Source: Methylopila sp. M107
GTDB lineage: Bacteria > Pseudomonadota > Alphaproteobacteria > Rhizobiales > Methylopilaceae
DNA: 64,000 nt
Assembly: GCF_000384475.1 (NCBI RefSeq)
Contig: NZ_ARWB01000001.1
Location: forward strand, 1,654,176-1,718,175
Direction: 5' to 3'
This document shows positions 10,211 through 19,386 of this stretch, piece after piece. Both the position numbers and the translations under genes were made by a program. Each line of letters opens with the position of its first letter. Positions within the stretch are counted from its first letter, which is position 1. The notes under the pieces are model-generated. The model did not search any database. It saw only the letters and a program-made list of their open reading frames with translations, and had not been told where the DNA came from.

Positions 10211-11356
10211 TCACGCCCGCACGTAAGTCGTCCATCGGTCGTCGCCAACCGCGAAGGCGACCGACTGGACCAAGCCCACGCCACCGGTCAAGTCCGCGAG
10301 GGAGCGCCCCGCGAGCGCGTCGAGCGCTGCCGGTCCAAGCTCGGCCGGTCCCGTCACGATCGTGGCCTCGTCGATCAGGTCCTGCGAGAGCAGCGCGGCG
10401 GCGACGCTCGGGCCCCCCTCGACCATCAGCCGCGTCACGCCGCGCGCCGCGAGCCGGCCGAGAGTCTTCGTGAGATCGAGCCGCCCCGCATCGTCCCGGT
10501 CGACCCGCAGAACCTCGACGCCATGCGCCGCGAGCGCCTGCTCGCGCTCTTCGGGCGCATCCATCGCGCAAAAGATCCAGCTCGGCGTTTCTCGTGCGCT
10601 CGTCACGATTTTCGCCGACAGCGGCGTGCGCAGCGCGCCGTCGAGCACGACGCGGATCGGGGAGCGATCGGCCATGCCCGGCAGCCGGCAGGTCAGCTCA
10701 GGATCATCGGCGAGGACGGTACCGACGCCGACGAGTATCGCGTCGGCCTCCGCGCGCATCATGTGGACGCGCACGCGGGACGCCTCGCCGGTGATGGCGA
10801 CGGTCCGGCCGCCCTCGCCCGCGACCTTGCCGTCGCGGCTCACCGCGAGCTTCAGCGCGACATGCGGGCGGCTCGTCGTGACTCGCGACACGTGACCCGC
10901 CGCGAGCCGTTTGGCCTCGTCTTCGCCGATCCCGAACGTCACCGCGACGCCGGCATGGTTGAGCCGCATGAGCCCTCGCCCCGCGACGCGCGGATCTGGA
11001 TCCGCCATCGCGACAACCACGCGCGCGACGCCGGCGCGGATGATCGCGTCGGCGCAGGGCGGCGTCTTGCCGAAGTGGCTGCAGGGCTCGAGCGTCACGT
11101 ACAGCGTCGCGCCGCGCGCCGCCTCGCCAGCCGCGTCCAGCGCAACGCGCTCGGCGTGCGGGCGGCCGCCTGGCTGCGTCCAGCCACGCGAGACGGCATG
11201 GCCCTCCGGCGAAACGAGAACGGCGCCGACCGGCGGATTGGGCGCCGTGCGGCCGAGCCCGCGACGCGCTAGGGTCAGCGCGACGTCCATCCACCGCGCG
11301 TCAACCGAGACGTCGGGGTCCCGCGTATCGGAGTTCATGTCCAGGAAAGCGCTCAC
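10211..11356 (-). CDS. ribD: Bifunctional riboflavin deaminase/reductase RibD
   Basis: A 381-residue enzyme performing the second and third riboflavin steps: deamination of the GTP-derived pyrimidine, then NADPH reduction of the ribosyl side chain. The N-terminal deaminase (about 20-150) has the zinc motif with PHAERVAL and the [12 protein letters not shown] cysteines. The C-terminal reductase (about 160-380) has [30 protein letters not shown] and [14 protein letters not shown]. The GTG start at 11356 overlaps the nrdR stop (GTGA); an internal ATG at 11338 is an alternative. Confidence 0.94.
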   Translation of the reverse strand: MSAFLDMNSDTRDPDVSVDARWMDVALTLARRGLGRTAPNPPVGAVLVSPEGHAVSRGWTQPGGRPHAERVALDAAGEAARGATLYVTLEPCSHFGKTPPCADAIIRAGVARVVVAMADPDPRVAGRGLMRLNHAGVAVTFGIGEDEAKRLAAGHVSRVTTSRPHVALKLAVSRDGKVAGEGGRTVAITGEASRVRVHMMRAEADAILVGVGTVLADDPELTCRLPGMADRSPIRVVLDGALRTPLSAKIVTSARETPSWIFCAMDAPEEREQALAAHGVEVLRVDRDDAGRLDLTKTLGRLAARGVTRLMVEGGPSVAAALLSQDLIDEATIVTGPAELGPAALDALAGRSLADLTGGVGLVQSVAFAVGDDRWTTYVRA

Positions 11357-11838
11357 ACGCCGCGCTTCGGCGCCAGAACGGGTTCTGAGCCCGCCGACAG
11401 CTCGCCGAGCAGCTGCTCGAAATCCTTGGCCTCACGGAAATTCCGGTAGACGGAGGCGAAGCGCACATAGGCGACGTCGTCGAGGATCTTCAGCACGTCC
11501 ATAACAAGCAGGCCGACGGCCTCCGCCGAGACTTCCGCCTCGCCGCCGCTTTCGAGCTGGCGGACGATCGAGGACACGATGGTCTCGATGCGCTCCGGAT
11601 CGACCGGGCGCTTACGCAGCGCGACCGTGATGGAGCGGTGCAGCTTGTCGCGGTCGAACGGCACGCGGCGGCCGTTGCGCTTCACCACCGTCAGCTCGCG
11701 CAGCTGCACGCGTTCGAAGGTGGTGAACCGCTGGCCGCAATCGCCGCAGACCCGCCGCCGGCGGATCGCCGCGCCTTCTTCGGCCGGCCGGCTGTCCTTG
11801 ACCTGGCTGTCTGGCGCGCCGCAGTGCGGACACCGCAT
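11353..11838 (-). CDS. nrdR: Transcriptional repressor NrdR
   Basis: A 161-residue repressor of ribonucleotide reductase genes that senses ATP/dATP. The zinc ribbon at the N-terminus has paired cysteines ([17 protein letters not shown] and [15 protein letters not shown]) for binding NrdR boxes; the ATP-cone follows ([16 protein letters not shown] and onwards). It lies between glyA and ribD, a conserved neighbourhood in alphaproteobacteria, and overlaps ribD by four bases. The spacer to glyA contains a terminator and a palindromic repeat, so nrdR may start its own transcript. Confidence 0.97.
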   Translation of the reverse strand: MRCPHCGAPDSQVKDSRPAEEGAAIRRRRVCGDCGQRFTTFERVQLRELTVVKRNGRRVPFDRDKLHRSITVALRKRPVDPERIETIVSSIVRQLESGGEAEVSAEAVGLLVMDVLKILDDVAYVRFASVYRNFREAKDFEQLLGELSAGSEPVLAPKRGV

Positions 11839-11873
11839 TCGATGAACTCCCGAGAGCGAAACGCGTCGAATGC

Positions 11874-11948
11874 GTCATGCCCGGACATGATCCGGGCGTC
11901 CATCACTCTTGGGAGGTGATGGATCGCCGGGTCAAGCTCGGCGATGAC
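11874..11948. repeat. Palindromic repeat element upstream of nrdR
   Basis: A 75-base imperfect palindrome with GTCATGCCCGG at one end and GGCGATGAC at the other, of the same group as 9451-9527. It ends about 35 bases upstream of the nrdR start. Confidence 0.75.
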
Positions 11949-11995
11949 GGCGAAGGCGACCGTCCCGTTGTCTCCAATTGATCAGGCAAGAAGAA

Positions 11996-12022
11996 GGGCG
12001 CCCGAGCATGGCTCGGGCGCCC
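11996..12022 (-). terminator. Rho-independent terminator of glyA
   Basis: A perfect 12-base stem (GGGCGCCCGAGC / GCTCGGGCGCCC) with a 3-base loop, 40 bases downstream of the glyA stop. On the minus strand it is followed by TTCTTCTTG, an acceptable U-rich tract. It should end glyA transcription ahead of nrdR. Confidence 0.8.
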
Positions 12023-12062
12023 GATATCGTCATGCGCGCCGGATTGACCGGCGGCCGCGTGC

Positions 12063-13370
12063 TCAGTCGGCGTAGAGCGGGAATCGCTCGGTGAGCTTGG
12101 CGACTTCGCCGCGCACCTTGGCCTCGACCTCCGAGTCCTCGTCCGTGCCCTTCTGCGACAGCACGTCGAGCACCGTCGCGATCAGGTCGCCGATCTCCTG
12201 GAACTCCGAGACGCCGAAGCCGCGGGTGGTGCCGGCGGGCGTGCCGAGACGGATGCCGGAGGTCGTCATCGGCTTTTCCGGATCATACGGGATGCCGTTC
12301 TTGTTGCAGGTGATGTGGGCGCGGCCGAGCGCGATCTCGGAAACCTTGCCGGTCAGCTTCTTCGGGCGCAGGTCGACCAGCATCAGATGCGTGTCGGTGC
12401 CGCCCGAGACGATGTCGAAGCCATGGCCCTTGAGGTTCTCGGCGAGCGCCTTGGCGTTGGCGATAACGTTCTGGATGTAGAGCTTGTAGTCCGGCTTCAG
12501 CGCCTCGCCGAACGCGACGGCCTTGGCCGCGATGACGTGCATGAGCGGGCCGCCCTGCAGGCCGGGGAACACAGCCGAGTTGAACTTCTTGGCGAGCGCC
12601 TCGTCGTTCGTCAGGATCATGCCGCCGCGCGGTCCGCGAAGCGTCTTGTGCGTCGTGGTGGTCGCGACATGGGCGTGGTCGAGCGGGTTCGGGTGCTGGC
12701 CGCCGGCGACGAGGCCCGCGAAATGCGCCATGTCGACCATGAAGTAGGCGCCGACTTCGTCCGCGATCTTGCGGAACGCCGCGAAGTCGATCTGGCGCGG
12801 ATAGGCCGAGCCGCCCGCGATGATCAGCTTCGGCTTGTGCTCGCGCGCAAGCTTGGCGACCTCTTCCATGTCGATGCGCTGGTCTTCCTTGCGGACATTG
12901 TAGCCGACCGCGTTGAACCACTTGCCCGAGATCGCGGCCTTCGCGCCGTGGGTGAGGTGGCCGCCGGCCGCGAGGTCGAGGCCCATGAAGGTGTCGCCCG
13001 GCTGGAGCAGCGCCAGGAACACGGCGCCGTTCGCCTGTGCGCCCGAATGCGGCTGGACGTTCGCGAACTCGCAGTTGAAAAGCTTCTTGGCGCGGTCGAT
13101 CGCGAGCTGCTCGGCGACGTCGACATACTGGCAGCCGCCATAGTAGCGCTTGCCCGGATAGCCCTCGGCGTACTTGTTGGTCAGGACCGAGCCCTGGGCC
13201 TCGAGCACCGCGCGCGAGACGATGTTCTCGGAGGCGATCAGCTCGATCTCGTCGCGCTGGCGGCCGAGTTCGGACTTCACGGCGTCTGCGAGCTCAGGAT
13301 CGACCTCGGCGAGGCTCGCCTGGAAGAAGCGGCTTTCCGCTTCCTTGCCCTGGGTTTCGGTCACGGACAT
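12063..13370 (-). CDS. glyA: Serine hydroxymethyltransferase
   Basis: A 435-residue PLP enzyme interconverting serine and glycine with tetrahydrofolate, the main source of one-carbon units. Motifs include [48 protein letters not shown] and the PLP-lysine segment [14 protein letters not shown]. The frame stays open another 26 codons upstream, but ATG at 13370 is preceded by a strong GGGAGGGAG ribosome site and matches the family N-terminus. A clear terminator follows at 11996-12022, separating it from nrdR. The 249-base upstream gap shows no recognised riboswitch. Confidence 0.97.
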   Translation of the reverse strand: MSVTETQGKEAESRFFQASLAEVDPELADAVKSELGRQRDEIELIASENIVSRAVLEAQGSVLTNKYAEGYPGKRYYGGCQYVDVAEQLAIDRAKKLFNCEFANVQPHSGAQANGAVFLALLQPGDTFMGLDLAAGGHLTHGAKAAISGKWFNAVGYNVRKEDQRIDMEEVAKLAREHKPKLIIAGGSAYPRQIDFAAFRKIADEVGAYFMVDMAHFAGLVAGGQHPNPLDHAHVATTTTHKTLRGPRGGMILTNDEALAKKFNSAVFPGLQGGPLMHVIAAKAVAFGEALKPDYKLYIQNVIANAKALAENLKGHGFDIVSGGTDTHLMLVDLRPKKLTGKVSEIALGRAHITCNKNGIPYDPEKPMTTSGIRLGTPAGTTRGFGVSEFQEIGDLIATVLDVLSQKGTDEDSEVEAKVRGEVAKLTERFPLYAD

Positions 13371-13619
13371 GCGGGTCTCCCTCCCAAATCGGCGCGCTTT
13401 GCGCAGCCTGTCGTCTTGAGCGCTCGCGTCGACGGCGGCGGTCCGCACGGCGACGCAACTTGAATTCAGCGCGACATTAGGACGGAATTTCAGGACGTGA
13501 CACCCCGCCGGACGGCGTAGCTTGGTCGCATGAGACCTTGGTTTTAGATCGACTGCAAAGTTGCGCTCAAACGCGCAAGCTTGCCTGAAACCAGCCGCGT
13601 GCAGCCCAAGGATGCTCGC

Positions 13620-14372
13620 TCATGCGGCCGTATCGGCGATCGTCGCCAGCACGACGCGGTTTCTGCCCTGGCGCTTGGCGGCGTACAGGTTGCGGTCCGC
13701 AATCCGCATCGCTTCGTCGGTCGCCGAGGCGGCGCTGAGTTCCGCGCCGCCGATGCTGACGGTCAGCCGGCGCGTCGGCGCCGGCTCAAACGGCAGGGCG
13801 AAGACGTCCGCCCTAATCCGTTCGGCGACCGTGCCGGCGTCCACATAGTCGGCGGCGGACAGCATCACCGCGAACTCCTCGCCGCCGACTCGGCCGACGA
13901 CGTCCTTGTTCCTCACGTTGCGCGCGATTGCGTCGGCGATCGCCCTGAGCGCGAGATCGCCGGCTTCGTGGCCGTAGGTGTCGTTGATCGATTTGAACTC
14001 GTCGGCGTCGATCAGCAGGATCGACCCGTGATCAGACTTGCGCCGCCTGTGCTCGATCTCGCGATAGAAGGATTCCCGGTTGAGCAGTCCGGTCATGTGG
14101 TCGAGCCGGGCGTATTCCCGCTGCCTCTCCAGCGCTTCGGCCAGAACGGCGCGCGCGCGCTCGAGGTCCGCGTTCGCAGTCGCAAGGCGCTCGTTCTGCG
14201 TGAAGATGTGGAACCCGACAGCGGAGGCGATGACGAAGGGGCACAGCGCCGCCATGCACCACCATCCGAACGTGATGCCGCCCAGAAACATGTTCGCCAT
14301 GAAGCACATGATCAACGACGCCGCGACGGAAGCGGCGGTGAAGACGGCGGTTTTGAGCAGGATGCGACCCAT
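13620..14372 (-). CDS. Membrane-anchored diguanylate cyclase (GGDEF)
   Basis: A 250-residue protein predicted to make cyclic di-GMP. Two hydrophobic helices (about residues 8-30 and 35-58) are followed by a short coiled coil (about 60-88) and a GGDEF domain (about 90-245). The active-site motif is GGEEF at 163-167, an active variant, and the product-inhibition I-site RxxD is present as RNKD at 154-157 with the normal five-residue spacing. There is no periplasmic sensor loop of any size, so the input signal is unclear. It is a single gene between glyA and a sulfatase. Confidence 0.9.
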   Translation of the reverse strand: MGRILLKTAVFTAASVAASLIMCFMANMFLGGITFGWWCMAALCPFVIASAVGFHIFTQNERLATANADLERARAVLAEALERQREYARLDHMTGLLNRESFYREIEHRRRKSDHGSILLIDADEFKSINDTYGHEAGDLALRAIADAIARNVRNKDVVGRVGGEEFAVMLSAADYVDAGTVAERIRADVFALPFEPAPTRRLTVSIGGAELSAASATDEAMRIADRNLYAAKRQGRNRVVLATIADTAA

Positions 14373-14464
14373 GGACCGCAGCCTACAGTGGAATTTCTAA
14401 CGCTTCGCTGAACAATCGACCAGCACCGGCGCGGCCTGCCGCCACACGTGCGATGCCGGAACGA

Positions 14465-16021
14465 TCAGGCGCTGTCGGCTTTCGCCCGCGCCACGCATTC
14501 CGATGGTTTCGGCAGGTATTTCGCCAGGCTGTCGGCCGCCGCGAGCGCCGCGCTGGTCGGCTTGAACAGCAGGTTGTTGAACTCGTAGGGGTCGTCGTTG
14601 TGGTCGTAGAGCTCGCGGTCGCCGTTGCCGTAGGAGATCAATCGGTATCGCGCCGAGCGGACGGAAAAATGCCTCTGGCGCGCCTCGCCGGCCTGATCGT
14701 CGGTCTTGAGCAGCCAGGTGCTGACAGCGGGGGGCGACTCCGAGCTCTGGTCCAGCAACCGGCGGCGCTGGGAGATCCCGTCCAGCTTGAGCCCGCCGAG
14801 GTCCGACGCGCTCGGGACCGACCCGAGCGCAAGCTCGGCGATCGTAGGGAAGAAGCTGAGCGTGCTCACCGGAGCGCTCTCGACGCCCGCCCGTATCTCC
14901 CGGCCGCCGAACGTGCCGCCGATCATGTAGGGCACCCGCGTCGCCCGCTCCCAGAGCGTGAACTTGCGCCAGCCGAGTTTTTCTCCGAGCTGCCAGCCAT
15001 GGTCGCTCCACAGCACGACGATCGTGTTCGAGGCGTTCGGGCCGTCGAGCCAGGCGTTGAGGATCAGGCCGAGGCAGTAGTCCGAGAAGCTGATCGTCGC
15101 GAGATAGGCGCGGACGATGTCCTTCCAGTAGCCGCCGCCGATGATGCGCTTGTGGTCCTTTTCGCCGAACTGCTTGAGCATCGCGATCGCGGCCGGCGGC
15201 AGATCCTTCACATCCTTGTTCGACGACAGCAGATTGTGGGTCGGATCGAGCACGCCGGGCGGATACCGCAGTGACTCTTCCGGGTAGAGATTGAAATACT
15301 TGCGAGGGACCACGAACGGCCCGTGCGGCTTGCGCAGGCCGATCGCGCCGAAGAACGGCTTGTCGTGCTTCGTCTGCAGCACGCGCTTGTTGAACCATTT
15401 GAGGCTCGCGATGTCCGGCATCTCGGAGCCCTTGAGGTCCGTCTCGCCGAAGGTCAGCTCTTCGGTGAACTGGACGGCGTCCTCCAGATCCTCACCCGAG
15501 ATTTCACAGACCTGATCGTCCTTGATGCAGAAATCATAGTCCGACCACGCCTTGGGGTCGTTGGCGCGCGGCCTGCTGGTGGGAGAGCGCCAGCCGTCAT
15601 GGAAGATTTTTCCTGCGCCGACGGTGAGATAGCCCTGATCCTTGAGGAAACGCGGCAGCGATGTCTGGCCGACGAGGCGCGATCCGAGCTGCCACTGCTC
15701 GTAGTTCGTGTAGACGCCGGAATGGAACGGCTGCACGCCGAACAGCAACGAGGAGCGCGCCGGGCTGCAGGCCGGCGCCGGGGTGTAGGCGCGCTTGAAC
15801 GATCGGGTCTTGGCCGCGAGCCGCTTGAGGTTGGGCGTCTTGACGCCCGGGTAGCCGCCTAGCGGCTCGATCCAGTCGTTCAGGTCGTCGACGGCGATGA
15901 ACAGGATGTTGGGCTTCTTCGCGGCCGCCCTGACCACGCTGGGCGCGGCGAGCGTCCCGCCCGCCGCGATCGCCGTGGCGCCGGCGACGAAGCCGCGCCG
16001 TGTGACGGTCTTCAGGCCCAT
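14465..16021 (-). CDS. Tat-exported sulfatase, iduronate-2-sulfatase-like
   Basis: A 518-residue type I sulfatase. The N-terminus has a twin-arginine signal (TRRGFVAGATAIAAGG, about 6-30). The catalytic domain begins with the metal-binding VDDLNDW; the cysteine to be converted to formylglycine is in CSPARSS, a proper CxPxR motif; further metal ligands are in WSDHGWQLGE. Overall layout (NLKRLA, GKIFHDGW, LRKPHGPF, ELYDHNDDPYEFNN) resembles iduronate-2-sulfatase-type enzymes acting on sulfated carbohydrates, but the substrate cannot be read from sequence. ATG at 16021 is preceded by GAGGGG. A formylglycine-generating enzyme or other maturase is needed; none is in the window. Apparently monocistronic. 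Confidence 0.9.
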   Translation of the reverse strand: MGLKTVTRRGFVAGATAIAAGGTLAAPSVVRAAAKKPNILFIAVDDLNDWIEPLGGYPGVKTPNLKRLAAKTRSFKRAYTPAPACSPARSSLLFGVQPFHSGVYTNYEQWQLGSRLVGQTSLPRFLKDQGYLTVGAGKIFHDGWRSPTSRPRANDPKAWSDYDFCIKDDQVCEISGEDLEDAVQFTEELTFGETDLKGSEMPDIASLKWFNKRVLQTKHDKPFFGAIGLRKPHGPFVVPRKYFNLYPEESLRYPPGVLDPTHNLLSSNKDVKDLPPAAIAMLKQFGEKDHKRIIGGGYWKDIVRAYLATISFSDYCLGLILNAWLDGPNASNTIVVLWSDHGWQLGEKLGWRKFTLWERATRVPYMIGGTFGGREIRAGVESAPVSTLSFFPTIAELALGSVPSASDLGGLKLDGISQRRRLLDQSSESPPAVSTWLLKTDDQAGEARQRHFSVRSARYRLISYGNGDRELYDHNDDPYEFNNLLFKPTSAALAAADSLAKYLPKPSECVARAKADSA

Positions 16022-16193
16022 GCCCTGTCCCCTCTTTGCGGCGACCGGCGCCGATCTGCGGAGCGGCTGCACCCGGCCATATTGGCCGACGCCAGCAAGA
16101 ACAACTGACTATCTATAATTTCGGTAGAATAACAAGACTGCGGTTGCTCGCGCACACCATCGGGTTCTCGCGCGAGACAGCTGGAGGGAGGTT

Positions 16194-16418
16194 TCAGCCC
16201 CGCGCGAGCCGCAGCCGCAGCTTGCGGATCGCGACAGCCTTGAGTTGGGTTTCGATCGCCGAAGGCGGCCCCACCACCACAACCTCGACGCCCGTCGCGA
16301 CGTCGAGTGCGGCGCAGCGCGTCGCATTGCCGCGGGTCGTGAACTCGAACAGGATCTCGCCCGCGACCGCGCTCGAAGAGGCCGGCGAGCGGCCGGATGG
16401 CCGCCCGTTCGACGTCAC
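16194..16418 (-). CDS. Small conserved alphaproteobacterial protein (DUF6898-like)
   Basis: A 74-residue protein with a GTG start at 16418 that overlaps the stop of the L,D-transpeptidase gene (GTGA), so it is translationally coupled to it. The core after residue 20 (GEILFEFTTRGNATRCAALDVATGVEVVVVGP) resembles a short family seen in Hyphomicrobiales, to my recollection DUF6898. It looks like a small beta-rich cytosolic domain with a basic helical tail (LKAVAIRKLRLRLARG); no signal peptide. Function is unknown. The family assignment is from memory. Confidence 0.65.
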   Translation of the reverse strand: MTSNGRPSGRSPASSSAVAGEILFEFTTRGNATRCAALDVATGVEVVVVGPPSAIETQLKAVAIRKLRLRLARG

Positions 16419-17713
16419 TGGCCAGCCTGGCCGGTCGCGGCCGAGGTCCCGCCGCCCGCCATTGCGAGCTCGCCGGTGCCGTCCTTGCCGTAAATGTCCT
16501 CGCGGAACTGCACCGTGCCATCCGCCGCGCCCCAGCCCGAAATGTAGCGCCAGAGAACCGGGATCGGCGGCGACACCTGGATGTCGATCCGGTTGCCGGT
16601 CTTGATCGCGGCGTCGAGCGAACGGCGGTTCCAGTTCGGTTGGTTCTTCAGCAGCCAGGTGCAGAGTTCCTTGACGTTCTGGATGCGCATGCAGCCCGAG
16701 GAGTGGAAGCGCGCATTCTCGCCGAACAGGTTCTTCGACGGCGTGTCGTGCATGTAGACCCCGTCCGGATTCTGCATGTTAATGCGCACCGTTCCCATCG
16801 AGTTGTCCTCGCCGGGATCCTGCTTGTACATGTAGTTCGTGGCTTCGTCGGTCTGCCAGTTGATCTGCTCGGGCGGGATGACGGCGCCGCTCTTGTCGAT
16901 GATCTGGATGTTCTTCTTCGTCAGATACTTCGGGTCTTTCTGCATCTGCGGGATCAGGTCCTTCTTCACGATGGAAGCCGGGACCGTCCAGAACGGGTTG
17001 AGATTGACCTGCAGGATCTTGGCGTCGAGCGGCGTCGGCGAGGCGCGGTCGACCTTGCCGACCACGGCCGTGTAGCGGGCCGACACCTGGCCGTCCTCGA
17101 CGGTCTCGACTTCCGCCGCCGGCACGTTCGCCATGACGTAGCGGGACGGCATGTCGCCGTTCGCCATGGTGCGGATGCGCACGAGGTTGATCTCGAGCTG
17201 GCGAAGCCGCGTCGGCGCCGCGATGTTCAGCGAGGACAGCGTGTCGTCGCCGACCACGCCGACCGGGATCAGGCCGTGGCGGGCCTGGAAGCGGCGCACG
17301 CCGCCTTCGACATAGCTGTCGAAGGTCGGCGACATGCCGACGTTCGGGTCGAGATCGCCAGACGCCATCAGGCGCTTGCGCAGCGCAACGACGCGCTCGC
17401 CGGTCGAGCCGAGCTTCAGCCGCGGGCCGTTCGGAACGGTGTTCCAGCCGCCGCGGCCGACGATGTCCTGATAGCTCGCGATCGCCTGTTCGGTCGCGCT
17501 CGCGGTTTCGCGGCTGAGCGTCGGCACGCGGGACGACGAGGTGCGAGTCGCGACCGCGCCGGATGAGGCGTCGAAACGGTCCTTCCATTCGCCGGCCCCG
17601 AAGGATTGCGCGGCCGCCTGCGCCGCCGTGACGCCCGCCGCGGCCGCTCCGAGCCCAAGCTTGAGCGCTTCGCGGCGCGTCGCCGCAAGAAGTTCCGCCG
17701 AACGATCCGTCAC
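16415..17713 (-). CDS. L,D-transpeptidase (YkuD family, YcbB/LdtD-like)
   Basis: A 432-residue periplasmic enzyme expected to form 3-3 peptidoglycan crosslinks or attach proteins to the wall. The N-terminus has a Tat-like export signal (TRREALKLGLGAAAAGV, about 12-35). A peptidoglycan-binding domain (about 95-170: LKLGSTGERVVALRKRL and FDSYVEGGVRRFQARHGL) precedes the YkuD catalytic domain (about 215-370) with the active-site signature YMHDTPSKNLF..HSSGCMRI, containing the catalytic Cys and His. The last 50 residues are low-complexity. It is coupled to the small gene downstream. LdtR-type regulators, known to control such enzymes in Liberibacter, lie about 8-10 kb away. Confidence 0.93.
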   Translation of the reverse strand: MTDRSAELLAATRREALKLGLGAAAAGVTAAQAAAQSFGAGEWKDRFDASSGAVATRTSSSRVPTLSRETASATEQAIASYQDIVGRGGWNTVPNGPRLKLGSTGERVVALRKRLMASGDLDPNVGMSPTFDSYVEGGVRRFQARHGLIPVGVVGDDTLSSLNIAAPTRLRQLEINLVRIRTMANGDMPSRYVMANVPAAEVETVEDGQVSARYTAVVGKVDRASPTPLDAKILQVNLNPFWTVPASIVKKDLIPQMQKDPKYLTKKNIQIIDKSGAVIPPEQINWQTDEATNYMYKQDPGEDNSMGTVRINMQNPDGVYMHDTPSKNLFGENARFHSSGCMRIQNVKELCTWLLKNQPNWNRRSLDAAIKTGNRIDIQVSPPIPVLWRYISGWGAADGTVQFREDIYGKDGTGELAMAGGGTSAATGQAGQ

Positions 17714-18108
17714 CTGTCTCGCGCTCCCGTGCCTTGGGGTCAGACTGAGGGCTCCGCGCCCGCTCGCAATTCAAACCCGCGAGCAACGTGCGGCAGCATG
17801 GTTAACGAAGCCCGACCGTGACGCAATCACCCGGCCGTAACGTCGCATCACAGTTGTACAAACGCGCGTGAGCCCGCATTCTCTTGGAGTTCGACAAGCC
17901 ATCCGTTTGAGGCGGAACGATGTCGGGCGCAGCGTGGCGCGGCAGGAAGCCCGGCCCCCGTGCGCCGGCGCAACCTCGTCGGCCGAAGGTCCGGAACCCG
18001 GACGGCTCCGCCGCGCATCGCCGCTGCGACGAAAGACGCCTTGCGCCGCAGCATCTTCCGCCGCGATTTACGCCCGCAAACCGCGGATCATTCGAGAGGC
18101 ATGAAGAG
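17714..18108. other. Divergent promoter region between ldt and mcl
   Basis: About 395 bases between divergent genes, presumably with both promoters. The mcl frame stays open upstream to about 17920, but that extension is Arg/Pro-rich and not family-like, so it is treated as non-coding. No operator could be assigned with confidence. Confidence 0.5.
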
Positions 18109-19152
18109 ATGATCGTTCCGAGCGCCTATTATCGTCCGCTCGCGCTCGGCGCGCCGGCTCCCTTCCGCGAGCCGCCCGTGACGGTCGAGCGCATGATCCA
18201 TTTCGTGCCGCCGCATGTGGAGAAGATCCGCGCCCGCGCCGGCGACCTCGCCAAGCAGGTCGACGTCGTGCTCGGCAATCTGGAAGACGCGGTGCCGGCC
18301 GACGCCAAGGAGGCGGCGCGTTCCGGCTTCATCGAGATGGCGAAGGCGAATGATTTCGGCGCCGCGGGCCTCTGGATCCGCATGAACGCGCTCGACAGCC
18401 CGTGGGCGCTCGACGACGTGATCGAGATCGTCGGCGCGGTCGGGAACAAGCTCGACGTCATCATGCTGCCGAAGGTCGAGGGCTCGTGGGACATCCACTA
18501 TCTCGACCGCCTGCTCGCCCAGCTCGAGGCGCGCCACAAGATCGAACGCCCGATCATGATCCACGCGATCCTCGAAACCGCGCAGGGCGTCATGAACGTC
18601 GAGGAGATCGCGGCCGCGAGCCCCCGCATGCACGGCATGAGCCTCGGACCCGCCGACCTCGCGGCCTCGCGCCGGATGAAGACGACGCGCGTCGGCGGCG
18701 GCCATCCGGGCTACGGCGTGCTGGTCGACAAGGGCGCCGAAGGCGAGGCCCGCGCGTTCTACCAGCAGGATCTGTGGCACTACACCATCGCCAAGATGGT
18801 CGACGCCTGCGCGGCCAACGGCATCAAGCCGTTCTACGGCCCGTTCGGCGATTTCTCCGACGGCCCGGCCTGCGAGAGCCAGTTCCGCAACGCCTTCCTG
18901 ATGGGCTGCGTCGGCGCGTGGACGCTGCACCCCTCCCAGGTCGAGATCGCGAAACGCGTGTTCTCGCCGGACGTCGAGGAGGTGAAGTTCGCCAAGCGCA
19001 TCGTCGACGCCATGCCGGACGGCACCGGCGCCGTGATGCTCGACGGCAAGATGCAGGACGACGCCACCTGGAAACAGGCCAAGGTCATCGTCGACCTCGC
19101 CAAGCAGATCGCCGAGCGCGAGCCCGAGCTCGCCGAGCGCTACGGTCTCTGA
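18109..19152 (+). CDS. mcl: Malyl-CoA / beta-methylmalyl-CoA lyase, Chloroflexus type
   Basis: A 347-residue CitE-superfamily lyase. It resembles the trifunctional Chloroflexus aurantiacus Mcl, as I recall its sequence, far more than the shorter Rhodobacter or Methylobacterium Mcl1/MclA enzymes: it shares [19 protein letters not shown], the [20 protein letters not shown] segment with the metal-binding region, [37 protein letters not shown] and a C-terminus with [18 protein letters not shown]. Such enzymes cleave or form malyl-CoA, methylmalyl-CoA or citramalyl-CoA with acetyl-CoA or propionyl-CoA. ATG at 18109 matches the family N-terminus. It is monocistronic; no other pathway gene adjoins it. 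Confidence 0.88.
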   Translation: MIVPSAYYRPLALGAPAPFREPPVTVERMIHFVPPHVEKIRARAGDLAKQVDVVLGNLEDAVPADAKEAARSGFIEMAKANDFGAAGLWIRMNALDSPWALDDVIEIVGAVGNKLDVIMLPKVEGSWDIHYLDRLLAQLEARHKIERPIMIHAILETAQGVMNVEEIAAASPRMHGMSLGPADLAASRRMKTTRVGGGHPGYGVLVDKGAEGEARAFYQQDLWHYTIAKMVDACAANGIKPFYGPFGDFSDGPACESQFRNAFLMGCVGAWTLHPSQVEIAKRVFSPDVEEVKFAKRIVDAMPDGTGAVMLDGKMQDDATWKQAKVIVDLAKQIAEREPELAERYGL

Positions 19153-19214
19153 CGAAGCGTCTTTCGCGACGCGCCGGTTAGAGCCATTTCGCTGAAGTTT
19201 GGAGCGACCAGGCC

Positions 19215-19307
19215 GTCATGCCCGGCGGAGCCGGGTATCCACGACTTTCTGGAATCGTAGGGCGCTACGATCAAGTCGTGGATGCCCGAGACAAGCTCGG
19301 GCATAAC
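19215..19307. repeat. Palindromic repeat element between mcl and hspQ
   Basis: A 93-base imperfect palindrome. The arms read GTCATGCCCGGCGGAGCCGGG and, inverted, GCCCGAGACAAGCTCGGGCAT, with an inner pair CCACGACTT / AAGTCGTGG. It is a full-length member of the group also found at 42270-42361 and 50950-51039, which share the inner GTCGTGGAT word. Confidence 0.8.
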
Positions 19308-19386
19308 GGCCGAAGTGACCTCGCCTCACCAAAAGCGGTCAGCGAACCGCCGCGGCCGGCGTTGACGTCGGGGTCGCGCTCGGATC

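Noticed and set aside
9552-10571. Long version of riboflavin synthase overlapping ribD
   Set aside because: The first 136 codons are shadow coding; MFTGIITDIG at 10163 is the universal start.
17920-18108. N-terminal extension of malyl-CoA lyase by 63 codons
   Set aside because: The extension is Arg/Pro-rich and absent from the family; ATG at 18109 matches the known N-terminus.
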